Assembly (NCBI GenBank): GCA_050944395.1
Contig: JBMNQZ010000004.1
Coordinates: 1 to 64,000 of the forward strand
Direction of reading: 5' to 3'
Length of the DNA: 64,000 nucleotides
Origin: Chordicoccus sp050944395
Lineage (GTDB): Bacteria > Bacillota > Clostridia > Lachnospirales > Lachnospiraceae
Below are positions 34,341-43,206 of this stretch, in pieces; within the stretch, counting starts at the first letter, position 1; each line of letters begins with the position of its first letter. The position numbers and the translations under genes are program-made. Under the pieces are notes generated by a model. The model had not been told where the DNA came from. It worked only from the letters and a program-made list of their open reading frames with translations, and searched no databases.

Positions 34341-35488
34341 AGTCCGGAAATAGAATTCTTTTTAACCCCTGTATTTCTGATTCTGATTTTGCTTTGAAGA
34401 CCTACATTCAAAACAAAGCCCATTCCTATATACAGACTGATAAGTGACGTAAGACCGTAACTTACAAACGGCAAAGGCGTTCCCGTATTAGGCAGAAGTC
34501 CCGTGGCAACGGAAATGTTTATGAAGCTCTGTATGGAAATGATACAGGCCATGCCGCAGCATATTATCCTTCCCGACATATCCTTCGCCTTATGCCCCAT
34601 CATCAGACACTCATAAACAATCAAGAGAAGAAGCACCACTATTCCCGCACTTCCCAGAAAGCCAAGCTCCTCACCTGCTACGGCAAAGATAAAGTCCGTC
34701 TGAATCTCCGCGATAAAGTTTCCTTTATTTGCGGAATCCACATCACTGTTATTAAGTCCCTTGCCCGTAAGCTCGCCGCTTCCTATGGCAGTCTTCGAAT
34801 TATTCTGCTGTATTGTCAGATCCTGATATTCCTCATCATCCGGATAAAGGAAGGCCATGATCCTGTTTCGCTGATAATCCTTTATAAGGGTCTGATCCGG
34901 CTGCACCACTATCATCATAAAAATTATTACCAGCGGCACAAACACGGCAAGTATCGCTCCTATTATCTTATAGCTCAGACCTGCGGCAAAATACAGTACA
35001 CAGAACAACACTATTACCGTGATCGTATTTTTCATATCAGGCTGGATATATATGAGCACAAGCGAAACAGATACAAACAGCAGTGATTTAATTATCGTCC
35101 TGAATGAGTTTATATCCTTCTCATGATCATAAAAGAATTTTGCAAAAAACAAAATAACAAGGATTTTCGAAAGCTCCACGGGCTGAAACCTGATACCGGC
35201 TATGGATATCCACCTGGTCGCACCTCCGGATGTCTTTCCCATAAAACGGATCGCAAGAAGCATAAGGATATTTATGATGTATATCAGCCAATGGAATCTC
35301 AATATCCATGAATAATCCATCATCGATATCACAAACATGATGACGATTCCGCCGATGACACCCCCCAGCTGACGCATCTGAAGAGATTCCATCGCGCTTC
35401 CCACAAGAAGGACGCCAAGTCCCGACAGCAGCACGAGCCACAGGACAAGTCTGAAATTGTAATCCTTTAATTTATAACTTCTGAACAT
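34337..35488 (-). CDS. rodA: SEDS peptidoglycan polymerase RodA/FtsW family (RodA by context)
   Basis: Membrane glycosyltransferase that polymerises lipid II during elongation, paired with PBP2. It has 383 residues and about ten membrane helices (for example LVLWLVLLSGLGVLLVGSA). Family motifs include RWISIAGIRFQPVELSKI and the late LPFVSYGLTSLISLYIGMGFVLNV. The loop after NSKTAIGSGELTGKGL is the SEDS catalytic region. It directly follows PBP2 and overlaps dacA, so RodA is favoured over FtsW or SpoVE. Confidence 0.93.
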   Translation of the reverse strand: MFRSYKLKDYNFRLVLWLVLLSGLGVLLVGSAMESLQMRQLGGVIGGIVIMFVISMMDYSWILRFHWLIYIINILMLLAIRFMGKTSGGATRWISIAGIRFQPVELSKILVILFFAKFFYDHEKDINSFRTIIKSLLFVSVSLVLIYIQPDMKNTITVIVLFCVLYFAAGLSYKIIGAILAVFVPLVIIFMMIVVQPDQTLIKDYQRNRIMAFLYPDDEEYQDLTIQQNNSKTAIGSGELTGKGLNNSDVDSANKGNFIAEIQTDFIFAVAGEELGFLGSAGIVVLLLLIVYECLMMGHKAKDMSGRIICCGMACIISIQSFINISVATGLLPNTGTPLPFVSYGLTSLISLYIGMGFVLNVGLQSKIRIRNTGVKKNSISGL

Positions 35489-35505
35489 ATCTTTTCCTTC
35501 TAATA

Positions 35506-38406
35506 CTAATCCACCTGTTCGCTGGATGCACCCTCAGTGGTCGCAAGTCCCGTGATTACATCCTCTGTATTCTTTGTGCCGAAATAGAGACTTAAAATAT
35601 CGTTGGCAGCCAGAACGCAGTTTGTCGATGAGTAACCATGATTAATCCTCACCGCCATGGATATCTCAGGGTTGTTATACGGGGCATAACACATGAATAA
35701 GGCGTGGGACGGTCTGGATTTTGACTCCTGTGCGGTACCCGTTTTTCCCGCAACTTCCACTCCGAAATCTATGCTTCCCTCTTTTGCCTTAATAACATCC
35801 CTCATTCCTTCGTGAACGGTCTCCCAGATCGAGTCCGATATCTGAAGCTCGCTCTGTATGGAGGGCGAATAATCCATTATTACATTTCCGTCATGGTCTG
35901 TTATTTTGCCTATGAGTGAAATATTATAGCTTGTCCCGCTGTTCGCAAGGGTAGAAACATATCTTGCGATCTGGGTCGTGGTATAAAGATGAGTTCCCTG
36001 ACCGATAGCGGACTGAATTGCATATTTGTCGGATACCTGAGGTTCCGCCTCCGGAATTTCTATTCCGGAAGGTTTATCGAGGTCAAACAGACATGAATAT
36101 GCCTGGAGCTTCTGAAGAGACAGCGAATCCGACCAGGTCGCCTCCTCATTTATTCCCATCTCATAAGCTACATTACAAAAATATACGTTGCACGAATTCT
36201 CGATACCTCCGAGCAGATCAAGTTTTCCGTGGCCGTCAAGATACCAGCAGTTAAGCGGTGTTTCCGTAAGATCAAAGGTTCCTGTGCAGTCGAAAACAGT
36301 ATCGTTTCCTATTACTCCCTCGGAAAGTCCGGCAACGGTAGTAACAAGCTTAAAGGTTGATCCCGGAGCGGTCCTTGCCTGGGTAGCTTTGTTGTAAAGA
36401 GGACCCGAAAGATCCGATGCGATCTTTTTGTAATAATCAAAATCCATGGTGTTGGCAAGCCTGTTGTTGTCATATCCCGGATATGTGACACAGGCAAGTA
36501 TCTGTCCGTTATTCGGATCTGTCACAACGGCTGATCCCGAGCATGGATCCAAAGCCAGCATTGCCGGCGTGATCTCAAGACTCCTTATCTTAAGGCTGAG
36601 AGTATCAAAAGCGCTGATCTCCCCTGCCATGAATCCCTCGTATACGGTATCTTCCTTATTCAGAACTCCCTGGTCGTAAAGAACCGATAGTATCTGTTTT
36701 CCGCTTATTCTGTCTTCAAAAAGAAGATACTTGTAAAGGATCTTTCCGAATGCCTTATCCGTAGATAAATAGTCCTTGATATAATCGGACAGCTCGGCAT
36801 ATACCTGGTTTGAATCGAGATATGTCTCATCCGAAGAAATAGAAGAAATATCTATCCAGTTCTGGCTTGCGGCATATTTCAGATAATCCTTGAGGGAAAT
36901 GCTCTCATCCCTTGACCATGCCAGATAAGTTTCATCGGTCGTGTCTATGGCGGAACTGTTGAGTATCCCCGTACTGTCCGTCAGGAGATCATTTACGATA
37001 TAGCTTTCATACTCCTTCATCTCCTTCGACAGTTGATTATATGGAGTAGTATTTTCCGAAGTGAGCTCCTTGTTGATCTCCGCAAAAATCTCTGCCTGCT
37101 TCTGTTCGTACTGCTGCTGAATAAATCTCTCATCGGATGAAGCATCAGGCGCGGTAAAGTGTCCGGTATCAACAATATTGTTGTTGATAAGCGCATTGTA
37201 AACATCGTAGCTTGCGATTCGTACCGACTCGGTATCGGTGATCTCTTCATCCTCCGATTGTGTTTCCTTGGCATCGACAATAACGTTAAGAAGTATTCCG
37301 GCAATTCTCTGCTCAAGTATTTTATATGCGTTTATCTGAAGCTCCTTGTCGATAGTAAGATAAACATCATTTCCCGCAACAGAATTAATAGTGCGCGCCT
37401 CATCGATTTCAAGAACCTTTCCCAGATTGTCGACATACACTGTCTCCTGTCCGTCGCTTCCCTGAAGAGTAGTCTCCATAACCCTCTCAATACCGGACTT
37501 TCCCACTATCGAAGTGCTGTTGTACTCGTCCGAGATCTGTTGGAATTCTGCAAGATCGTCGGCAGAAGCAATGCCTGTATAACCTATAATCGACGCAAAA
37601 TATTCCGCATCATTGTACACACGTTTTGTGTTCTCAACTATCTCAATTCCCGGAAGCTCAGCCTTTCTCTCGGTAAGTTCGGCCATGGCAGTGTCCGAGA
37701 TGTCCGTGGCAATTGTAACCGGTATATACTTCTGGTAACTTGTCGTAAAGAGGGCATACCTCACCTTAACAATGTTAAGAAGCTCCTCTTTTGTAAATTC
37801 CAGCGGCAGATCATTGAGGACCAGCTCTGTGTTGGTATACGGTTTTTCCTTTCTGATAACGGCAAATCTTTTCTCGCTGATAAGATAATCCATCATCTCC
37901 TCAGCGCTCGCGTTCTCCTCCTCCGGCTCAAGGTCATCAATATTTGCATGGCCGAAAATATCCGCTTTAAATCTCATAAGAGATGTGCCCGTGGTATCAT
38001 AAGCATACTCGCCGTTTTCATCCAGATACACATGAAATGCCTGTGAGATTCTGTCGCCGTGTTCTGTCAGAATACTGTAGATCTGATAGGCCTCTCCGTT
38101 TAACGCAAGCTGTTTTTCCCTGGTGCTGTCATATGTACCGTTGTCCTCTATAGTCAGGTCATAGGAAAGCTCATTGTATGCAAGAAGCTCTCCGTTTCTG
38201 TCATATATATTTCCTCTTGTACTCTTTATCGTCCTGGTCTTGGTTGTCTTCATCGTGAAATTGTCGCGATATTCAGCGCCTTTTATTATCTGCAGATTAT
38301 ATAGTCTGGAAATAAGTACACCCGCAAGCACAGTGAAAACAACAGCCAGAATAGCCGTACGGCTGAGCTTAAGTTTCTTAATAAATCTTATCAGCCTTTT
38401 AACCAT
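35506..38406 (-). CDS. mrdA: Penicillin-binding protein 2 (class B, elongation transpeptidase), extended
   Basis: Cross-links peptidoglycan in side-wall growth with RodA. One membrane helix (about 17-37) is followed by the dimerisation domain with TRGNIYDRNGELLAYN and the transpeptidase domain. SxxK is in APGSTFKLV near residue 684, SxN in NSCNVYF, KTG in VAGKTGTAQ near 887. At 966 residues it is much longer than the common 600-700. The extra length is an acidic insertion of roughly 200-230 residues (about 370-590) between the start of the transpeptidase domain and the SxxK. The start overlaps the end of mreD by 16 bases. Confidence 0.94.
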   Translation of the reverse strand: MVKRLIRFIKKLKLSRTAILAVVFTVLAGVLISRLYNLQIIKGAEYRDNFTMKTTKTRTIKSTRGNIYDRNGELLAYNELSYDLTIEDNGTYDSTREKQLALNGEAYQIYSILTEHGDRISQAFHVYLDENGEYAYDTTGTSLMRFKADIFGHANIDDLEPEEENASAEEMMDYLISEKRFAVIRKEKPYTNTELVLNDLPLEFTKEELLNIVKVRYALFTTSYQKYIPVTIATDISDTAMAELTERKAELPGIEIVENTKRVYNDAEYFASIIGYTGIASADDLAEFQQISDEYNSTSIVGKSGIERVMETTLQGSDGQETVYVDNLGKVLEIDEARTINSVAGNDVYLTIDKELQINAYKILEQRIAGILLNVIVDAKETQSEDEEITDTESVRIASYDVYNALINNNIVDTGHFTAPDASSDERFIQQQYEQKQAEIFAEINKELTSENTTPYNQLSKEMKEYESYIVNDLLTDSTGILNSSAIDTTDETYLAWSRDESISLKDYLKYAASQNWIDISSISSDETYLDSNQVYAELSDYIKDYLSTDKAFGKILYKYLLFEDRISGKQILSVLYDQGVLNKEDTVYEGFMAGEISAFDTLSLKIRSLEITPAMLALDPCSGSAVVTDPNNGQILACVTYPGYDNNRLANTMDFDYYKKIASDLSGPLYNKATQARTAPGSTFKLVTTVAGLSEGVIGNDTVFDCTGTFDLTETPLNCWYLDGHGKLDLLGGIENSCNVYFCNVAYEMGINEEATWSDSLSLQKLQAYSCLFDLDKPSGIEIPEAEPQVSDKYAIQSAIGQGTHLYTTTQIARYVSTLANSGTSYNISLIGKITDHDGNVIMDYSPSIQSELQISDSIWETVHEGMRDVIKAKEGSIDFGVEVAGKTGTAQESKSRPSHALFMCYAPYNNPEISMAVRINHGYSSTNCVLAANDILSLYFGTKNTEDVITGLATTEGASSEQVD

Positions 38407-38918
38407 GTTCTTCTTCTGCCCTTCATATCCTGCTTTTTAATCGCCCTGCTTATCAAAAATACTATTCTGTATAAGATAATACAGAAAATCAGAGTAGCCG
38501 CCAGCTCCGGCAGGATCACATGAATCAGATAACTGCCGAAATTCAGCCTTCCCCTTACAAAAAATCCCACCACATAGACCGCAAAACTGTAGATAACATC
38601 GGCGGCTGCTGTAATTATGAGCGGAACCCTCAGATCCTCGTCATTGTATACTTTGCTGAAATAGCCGGCTCCGAATCCGATATACATAAATATCAGAGCA
38701 TACAATCCGATAAGCTCTCCGTAGTAAATATCAAAAAACAGACCGCATACAAATCCGGTAAGAAGACCCGTCTTCTTACCGTAAATGAATGCGATCGATA
38801 CCGTCATTATCAAAAGTAAATTAGGTGTGGATGAAACAATACTTCCCTGTGCAAACACAGTTGTCTGCAATATAAAGCAGATAAGTATTGAGACAAAAAG
38901 CAGAATTCTCCTCTTCAA
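38391..38918 (-). CDS. mreD: Rod shape-determining protein MreD
   Basis: A 175-residue integral membrane protein of the elongasome with five to six membrane helices and a short basic C-terminus. It belongs to the MreD family by pattern (SSTPNLLLIMTVSIAFIYGKKTGLLTGFVCGLFFDIYYG) and by its place between mreC and PBP2. The start codon is TTG (38916-38918), with GGAGGG about 7 bases upstream and no better ATG. Confidence 0.9.
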   Translation of the reverse strand: MKRRILLFVSILICFILQTTVFAQGSIVSSTPNLLLIMTVSIAFIYGKKTGLLTGFVCGLFFDIYYGELIGLYALIFMYIGFGAGYFSKVYNDEDLRVPLIITAAADVIYSFAVYVVGFFVRGRLNFGSYLIHVILPELAATLIFCIILYRIVFLISRAIKKQDMKGRRRTWLKG

Positions 38919-38921
38919 TTA

Positions 38922-39800
38922 TTATCCCTCCGCTGAATCTTCCGAATCATCAGCATTTCCGGTTTCCTTTAATGCAGTAATGACAAGGACTTCCCGTATC
39001 TGTCTGAAATCTGCTACGGGAGTCAGCTTTCCGATCTTTGTAATGTTGTTTGAATCATTTTCTATCTCGGTAATATATCCGATAGTAAGACCCGGAACAA
39101 ACTTTTCACTGATATTTGAAGTGACAAGCATGTCTCCCGCGCCCAAACTCTCGGCCTCATCCCTGAGACCGAAGAAATTGATCTTGCCCTGCACCATATC
39201 GGTAAGAGAGCCGGATACTGTACAAATATCCCCGGTTCTGACAACCATGGCACTGATATTGCTCTCATCATCAATAATGGATCTTACCTTTGCCCAGTGT
39301 CTCCCGGCCTCCGTAACGATACCGATAAGACCTCCGTCTCCGATAACATTCATATCGACATCGACACCGTCCTCCGTCCCTTTATTGATGGTGAAGATGT
39401 TGTACCAGTTGCCCGGATCCTTTGCGATAACCTGGCATGCCACCTTTTCATAATCAGGGAACTCACAGTCCAGCTTATACAGCTCCTCGAGCCGCTCTAC
39501 CTCCTGCTGTTCCTGAACATACTCGTTATTTGCCATGGTAAGCTCGTCTATCTTTGCCTTTAACTGCCTGTTCTCCTCGGCAAGTTCCTCCGCCGATTTG
39601 AAAGCGTCGGCTTTTTTGGAAACCCAGCTTCCTATCTCATTTATACTTTTCTGAAACGGAACTATTACATACGAAGCCGCATTCTGCACCGCAGGAACTG
39701 CTCTCTGCACAGAAAGTGACATTACGATAAGTCCGATACAGACTATTGTCATTATTATTATCAAATGCTTATCTTTAATCCTGAATTTTTTCATACTCAC
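38922..39800 (-). CDS. mreC: Rod shape-determining protein MreC
   Basis: Scaffold linking the membrane elongasome to PBP2. It has 292 residues: one membrane helix (about 12-30), a coiled coil (about 65-105, LAEENRQLKAKIDELTMANNEYVQEQQEVERLEELY) and two beta-barrel domains with DPGNWYNIFTINKGTEDGV and GDMLVTSNISEKFVPGL. Start uncertain: GTG at 39800 overlaps the mreB-like stop by four bases, and an ATG lies two codons later at 39794. Both give nearly the same protein. Confidence 0.94.
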   Translation of the reverse strand: MSMKKFRIKDKHLIIIMTIVCIGLIVMSLSVQRAVPAVQNAASYVIVPFQKSINEIGSWVSKKADAFKSAEELAEENRQLKAKIDELTMANNEYVQEQQEVERLEELYKLDCEFPDYEKVACQVIAKDPGNWYNIFTINKGTEDGVDVDMNVIGDGGLIGIVTEAGRHWAKVRSIIDDESNISAMVVRTGDICTVSGSLTDMVQGKINFFGLRDEAESLGAGDMLVTSNISEKFVPGLTIGYITEIENDSNNITKIGKLTPVADFRQIREVLVITALKETGNADDSEDSAEG

Positions 39801-40795
39801 GCATCAGCTGTGTAAGCCAGCTTCTGAAGATCCTTATACATTATAATTTCACGAATACCGTTTATTGTGCTCATTTCATGATGATACGAAAGGTTTCCCT
39901 TTGTTCCGGTCTCCTTCTCAATATATTCCGTAATGTTGCGGATTCTGGAACAGCCTCCTGTGATATAAAAGCCCTCGCCCCTGACATACTGAGCAATCTG
40001 CGGCGGAATTCTTTCAAGGAATACATTTATCTCATGAGCAATGACATTTACTATATTCATAACAGCTTCATTAACCATCTCAGACGTGATTATCACCTCA
40101 CTTGGCACGCCCGAAAGAGTGTCCATGCCGTATGTCCTTCTGGCATCCTTCCCGAAATAGCAATCCGAGAGGACTCTTTTAAGGCGGTCGGCGGTACGAA
40201 GTCCTATTCTGATATTTGTATTTCTTCTGACAATATCACAAATATTTTCATTGATAGACCTGCCTCCGAGAAGTATTGTCTTGCTGACAATGATCTGACC
40301 TCCGGAAATCACAGAGATAACCGTGGTCTGATCTCCGATATTTACAACCATCGAACCTCTGGTCCTGTTTATCGGAATACCCAGAGCGATAGCATCGCAC
40401 AGCGGCTGGTCAACAAGAAAGACCCTGATATTTCTCACATTGAGATCCTCGCAGATATCGACATATGCCTTCTTTTCGATCTTCGACATATTTAGAGGAG
40501 CCGAAAAATAAAACACAGGGGCATATCCGACTCCGCTGTCTATTCTGTTTACAAGCTTTTCAAGGACAAATCCCGCCCGGTCGAGATCATCGATCATTCC
40601 GTCCGTCACAGGCGACCTGACATCGATCCCGGGAGGATTCTTGTCAAACATGGCAAATGCCTGATCCCCCACCGCTATAACCTGATTCGGCTTTAAAACG
40701 GCAATCATATTTTTTTCCAGGGAGATCCTGTTTTTTTTCGAAGAAAATATCTTAACTGATTCCGAACCGAAATCAACTCCAAATACACTGCTCAT
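39797..40795 (-). CDS. mreB: MreB-like actin homologue with altered nucleotide pocket
   Basis: Cytoskeletal protein of the Rod system by position (radC-mreB-mreC-mreD) and by length (332 residues), with alignable sequence along the whole MreB fold. Several nucleotide-site residues differ. Phosphate-1 reads GVDFGSESVKIF (usual GIDLGTANT). The EEPMAAAIG motif with the catalytic Glu reads VDQPLCDAIALG (residues 128-139), and DIGGGTT reads NIGDQTT (152-158). TGGxxxLRGL reads TGGCSRIRNI. It may bind or hydrolyse ATP poorly. A normal mreB or mbl may exist elsewhere in the genome (unknown). Confidence 0.88.
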   Translation of the reverse strand: MSSVFGVDFGSESVKIFSSKKNRISLEKNMIAVLKPNQVIAVGDQAFAMFDKNPPGIDVRSPVTDGMIDDLDRAGFVLEKLVNRIDSGVGYAPVFYFSAPLNMSKIEKKAYVDICEDLNVRNIRVFLVDQPLCDAIALGIPINRTRGSMVVNIGDQTTVISVISGGQIIVSKTILLGGRSINENICDIVRRNTNIRIGLRTADRLKRVLSDCYFGKDARRTYGMDTLSGVPSEVIITSEMVNEAVMNIVNVIAHEINVFLERIPPQIAQYVRGEGFYITGGCSRIRNITEYIEKETGTKGNLSYHHEMSTINGIREIIMYKDLQKLAYTADA

Positions 40796-40798
40796 ATC

Positions 40799-41497
40799 TT
40801 AATTATCAAAAAATCCGTTTTCTCTGTAACTGTAATAATCCCTGTCACCGATCACCAGATGATCGAGAAGTCCGATATCAAGGACTTTACCCGCCTCATA
40901 AATATTCACAGTGACCATATCGTCCTCCATGCTGGGGTTCGGCGCGCCGCTCGGATGATTGTGCACCAGTATAATAGAGACCGCGCGATATCTTATGGCA
41001 TCGGTAAAAACTTCCCTTGAAGATACAAGCGAAGCGGTAGATGTACCCTTTGATACCACAGTATCGCATATAAGATTATTATGAACATCCAGCATCATAC
41101 ATATGAGCAATTCTCTCTCCTCGTGTCGGAGCTGCTCATAATAATACTCGGCAATAGTGCGGGGATCATTGAATGAAAGAGTTTTTTTTGCGTTTTTTAC
41201 AGCTATCCTTTTTGACATTTCTGCAAGACATCTGATCTGAACTGCCTTTACGGGCCCGATTCCGGGAACCTCCATAAGCTCGTTTACATTTAACCGGCAA
41301 AGTCCCGAAAGACCCTCATTTTTCCCTGACAGTTCCAGAATATCCGAAGCAAGTTCAACAGAAGTCACACCCTTGCTCCCGGTTCTTAAAATAACTGCCA
41401 GAAGTTCCGCATCAGACAAAGACTCCGGACCCCTGAGAAGGCACCTCTCGTAAGGCTTGCCCATATCCCCGGTTTCCAGTTTTCTAAAATTTTTCAT
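40799..41497 (-). CDS. radC: RadC family JAB-domain protein
   Basis: A 232-residue protein with an N-terminal helix-hairpin-helix-like part (ELLAVILRTGSKG, VPGIGPVKAVQI) and a C-terminal JAB/MPN metalloprotease-like domain with HNHPSGAPNPSMED. Despite its name, a repair role is not well supported in the family. It often sits next to mreB, as here. It heads the elongation operon with its own promoter; 3 bases separate it from the mreB-like gene. Confidence 0.95.
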   Translation of the reverse strand: MKNFRKLETGDMGKPYERCLLRGPESLSDAELLAVILRTGSKGVTSVELASDILELSGKNEGLSGLCRLNVNELMEVPGIGPVKAVQIRCLAEMSKRIAVKNAKKTLSFNDPRTIAEYYYEQLRHEERELLICMMLDVHNNLICDTVVSKGTSTASLVSSREVFTDAIRYRAVSIILVHNHPSGAPNPSMEDDMVTVNIYEAGKVLDIGLLDHLVIGDRDYYSYRENGFFDN

Positions 41498-41561
41498 AGA
41501 CGCCTCCGAATCATTTTAGTTCGAAAGGTCCTTTTCCTTCATAATCCCCTGAATAAACGCT

Positions 41562-41590
41562 ATATTATCACAAATGAATTTTACTGTAAA
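41562..41590 (-). promoter_or_regulatory. Promoter of the radC-mre-PBP2-rodA-dacA operon
   Basis: Minus-strand TTTACA (41585-41590), 17-base spacer, TAATAT (41562-41567) preceded by a TG, so extended -10 like. It starts over the stop codon of the upstream flavoprotein gene. Confidence 0.55.
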
Positions 41591-43206
41591 TGAGAAGAGT
41601 AAATGCTCTCAATTATTTTCTCGGCCACCTTCATTCCATCCATGGCTGCCGACATGATTCCGCCGGCATAGCCCGCGCCCTCACCGCAGGGATATAAACC
41701 CCTGATATTTGACTCCATCTTCTCATCCCGGGGTATTCTGATCGGGGAAGATGTTCTTGATTCCACAGCGCTTAACAGCGTCTCAGGAGCGTTAAAACCG
41801 CGGATCTTCTTTCCGAAAGCATCCATTCCCTCAATGATCGAATTTCTGACAGCATCCGGGAATACACCGGAAATATCAGTCATTTCAAAAGCTCCCTCAA
41901 AATTATAAAACGAAGGCTCCGACAAAACAGTATTTCTGCCGTTTTTGAAATTTCCGTAAAAATCCGTGGGGATTTTACCGTTACCGGCATCAAAGGATCG
42001 TTTTTCCATCAGCCTTTGAAATTCAATTCCCGAAAAAACTTCATTTCCGCCGGAATCTCCGACATAGGAAAGATAATCCTCCGGTGTCACCGTCACCACG
42101 ATCGCGCTGTTGGCCGTATCTGAATCCCGCCTGCTCCGGCTCATGCCGTTTACGGCAAGCATTCCGTTCTCGGATGATGCATTTACAACAAAACCTCCCG
42201 GGCACATACAGAAGGAATATACTCCTCTTCCTTCTTTTGTATTGTGGGTCAGTTTATACGCCGCGGGATAAGGAAATCTGTCCCCGTCACCCCCGTACTG
42301 AGAAATATTGATAATCGACTGGGAATGCTGGACGCGCACGCCCACGGCAAATGCCTTCGGGATCATGAAAACATTTTTGCCAAACAGCATCTCAAATGTA
42401 TCTCTGGCACTATGTCCGACAGCGACAACAAGCTTATCCGTCTCAATCTTCTGTCCTCCGCAGACACAGGCTTCAACTTTTCCGCCTCGAATAAGTATAT
42501 CAGTCATTTTTGAAGAAAACATGAACTCTCCGCCGAGCTCAGTGATCTTTTTCCGGATATTTTTAACCACATCCACAAGAACATCGGTTCCTATATGAGG
42601 TGTATTTGAAAACAATATTTCTTCGGAAGCGCCGGCTCTTACAAACTCTTCCAGAACAAAGCGCTGTCTTCCGTTTTTGTCATTGACATTTGTATTTAGC
42701 TTGCCGTCGGAAAATGTCCCTGCTCCACCTTCGCCGAACTGGATATTTGACTCGGTATCAAGCTTTCCGGAAAGCCAGAACCTGCTGACATCCTTCACCC
42801 TCGTATCCACATCATTTCCACGCTCGACAACAATGGGGCGTAATCCCGCATGGGCAAGAATCAAAGCGCAGAAAAGTCCCGCGGGACCGCTCCCCGCAAT
42901 AACCGGTCTTCTTTGGCTTATTACTTTTCTGAAATCGGGCAGACGGTAAATCACCGGTTCAAAGAGCGAGACGTTTTTTCTTCCCGAAAGCCGTTTTTCT
43001 CTCATCTTGTTTTTTAAACTGACAGATACACTGTAAACGGCAAATAATTCCGGTTTTTTTCTTGCATCAACAGATCTTCTTATTATGCTGAATTCCTCAA
43101 TATCCTCTTTTTTAACCTGCAGTATTCCGGATATAATACCGGAAAAATCCGGTTCCTCTGAAGAAATAGGTACTTTTATCTGATCAATCTTTATCATTAC
43201 CGGCAC
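41581..43206 (-). CDS. FAD-dependent dehydrogenase of the COG2509 type
   Basis: A 541-residue cytosolic flavoprotein of unknown substrate. An N-terminal ~80-residue domain precedes the Rossmann FAD-binding motif in RPVIAGSGPAGLFCALILAHAG. It also shows the second glycine-rich segment IQFGEGGAGTFSDGKLNT and a C-terminal GEGAGYAGGIMSAAMDGM. These features match the widespread uncharacterised family often labelled FAD-dependent protein. The start is either GTG (43206, GGGG close upstream) or ATG (43197). Either overlaps the neighbouring flavoprotein gene by 14-23 bases. Confidence 0.9.
   Translation of the reverse strand: MPVMIKIDQIKVPISSEEPDFSGIISGILQVKKEDIEEFSIIRRSVDARKKPELFAVYSVSVSLKNKMREKRLSGRKNVSLFEPVIYRLPDFRKVISQRRPVIAGSGPAGLFCALILAHAGLRPIVVERGNDVDTRVKDVSRFWLSGKLDTESNIQFGEGGAGTFSDGKLNTNVNDKNGRQRFVLEEFVRAGASEEILFSNTPHIGTDVLVDVVKNIRKKITELGGEFMFSSKMTDILIRGGKVEACVCGGQKIETDKLVVAVGHSARDTFEMLFGKNVFMIPKAFAVGVRVQHSQSIINISQYGGDGDRFPYPAAYKLTHNTKEGRGVYSFCMCPGGFVVNASSENGMLAVNGMSRSRRDSDTANSAIVVTVTPEDYLSYVGDSGGNEVFSGIEFQRLMEKRSFDAGNGKIPTDFYGNFKNGRNTVLSEPSFYNFEGAFEMTDISGVFPDAVRNSIIEGMDAFGKKIRGFNAPETLLSAVESRTSSPIRIPRDEKMESNIRGLYPCGEGAGYAGGIMSAAMDGMKVAEKIIESIYSSHLQ

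Noticed and set aside
42084..42598. Plus-strand frames inside the COG2509-type flavoprotein gene
   Set aside because: Shadow frames of a conserved gene with intact FAD motifs; no independent coding evidence.
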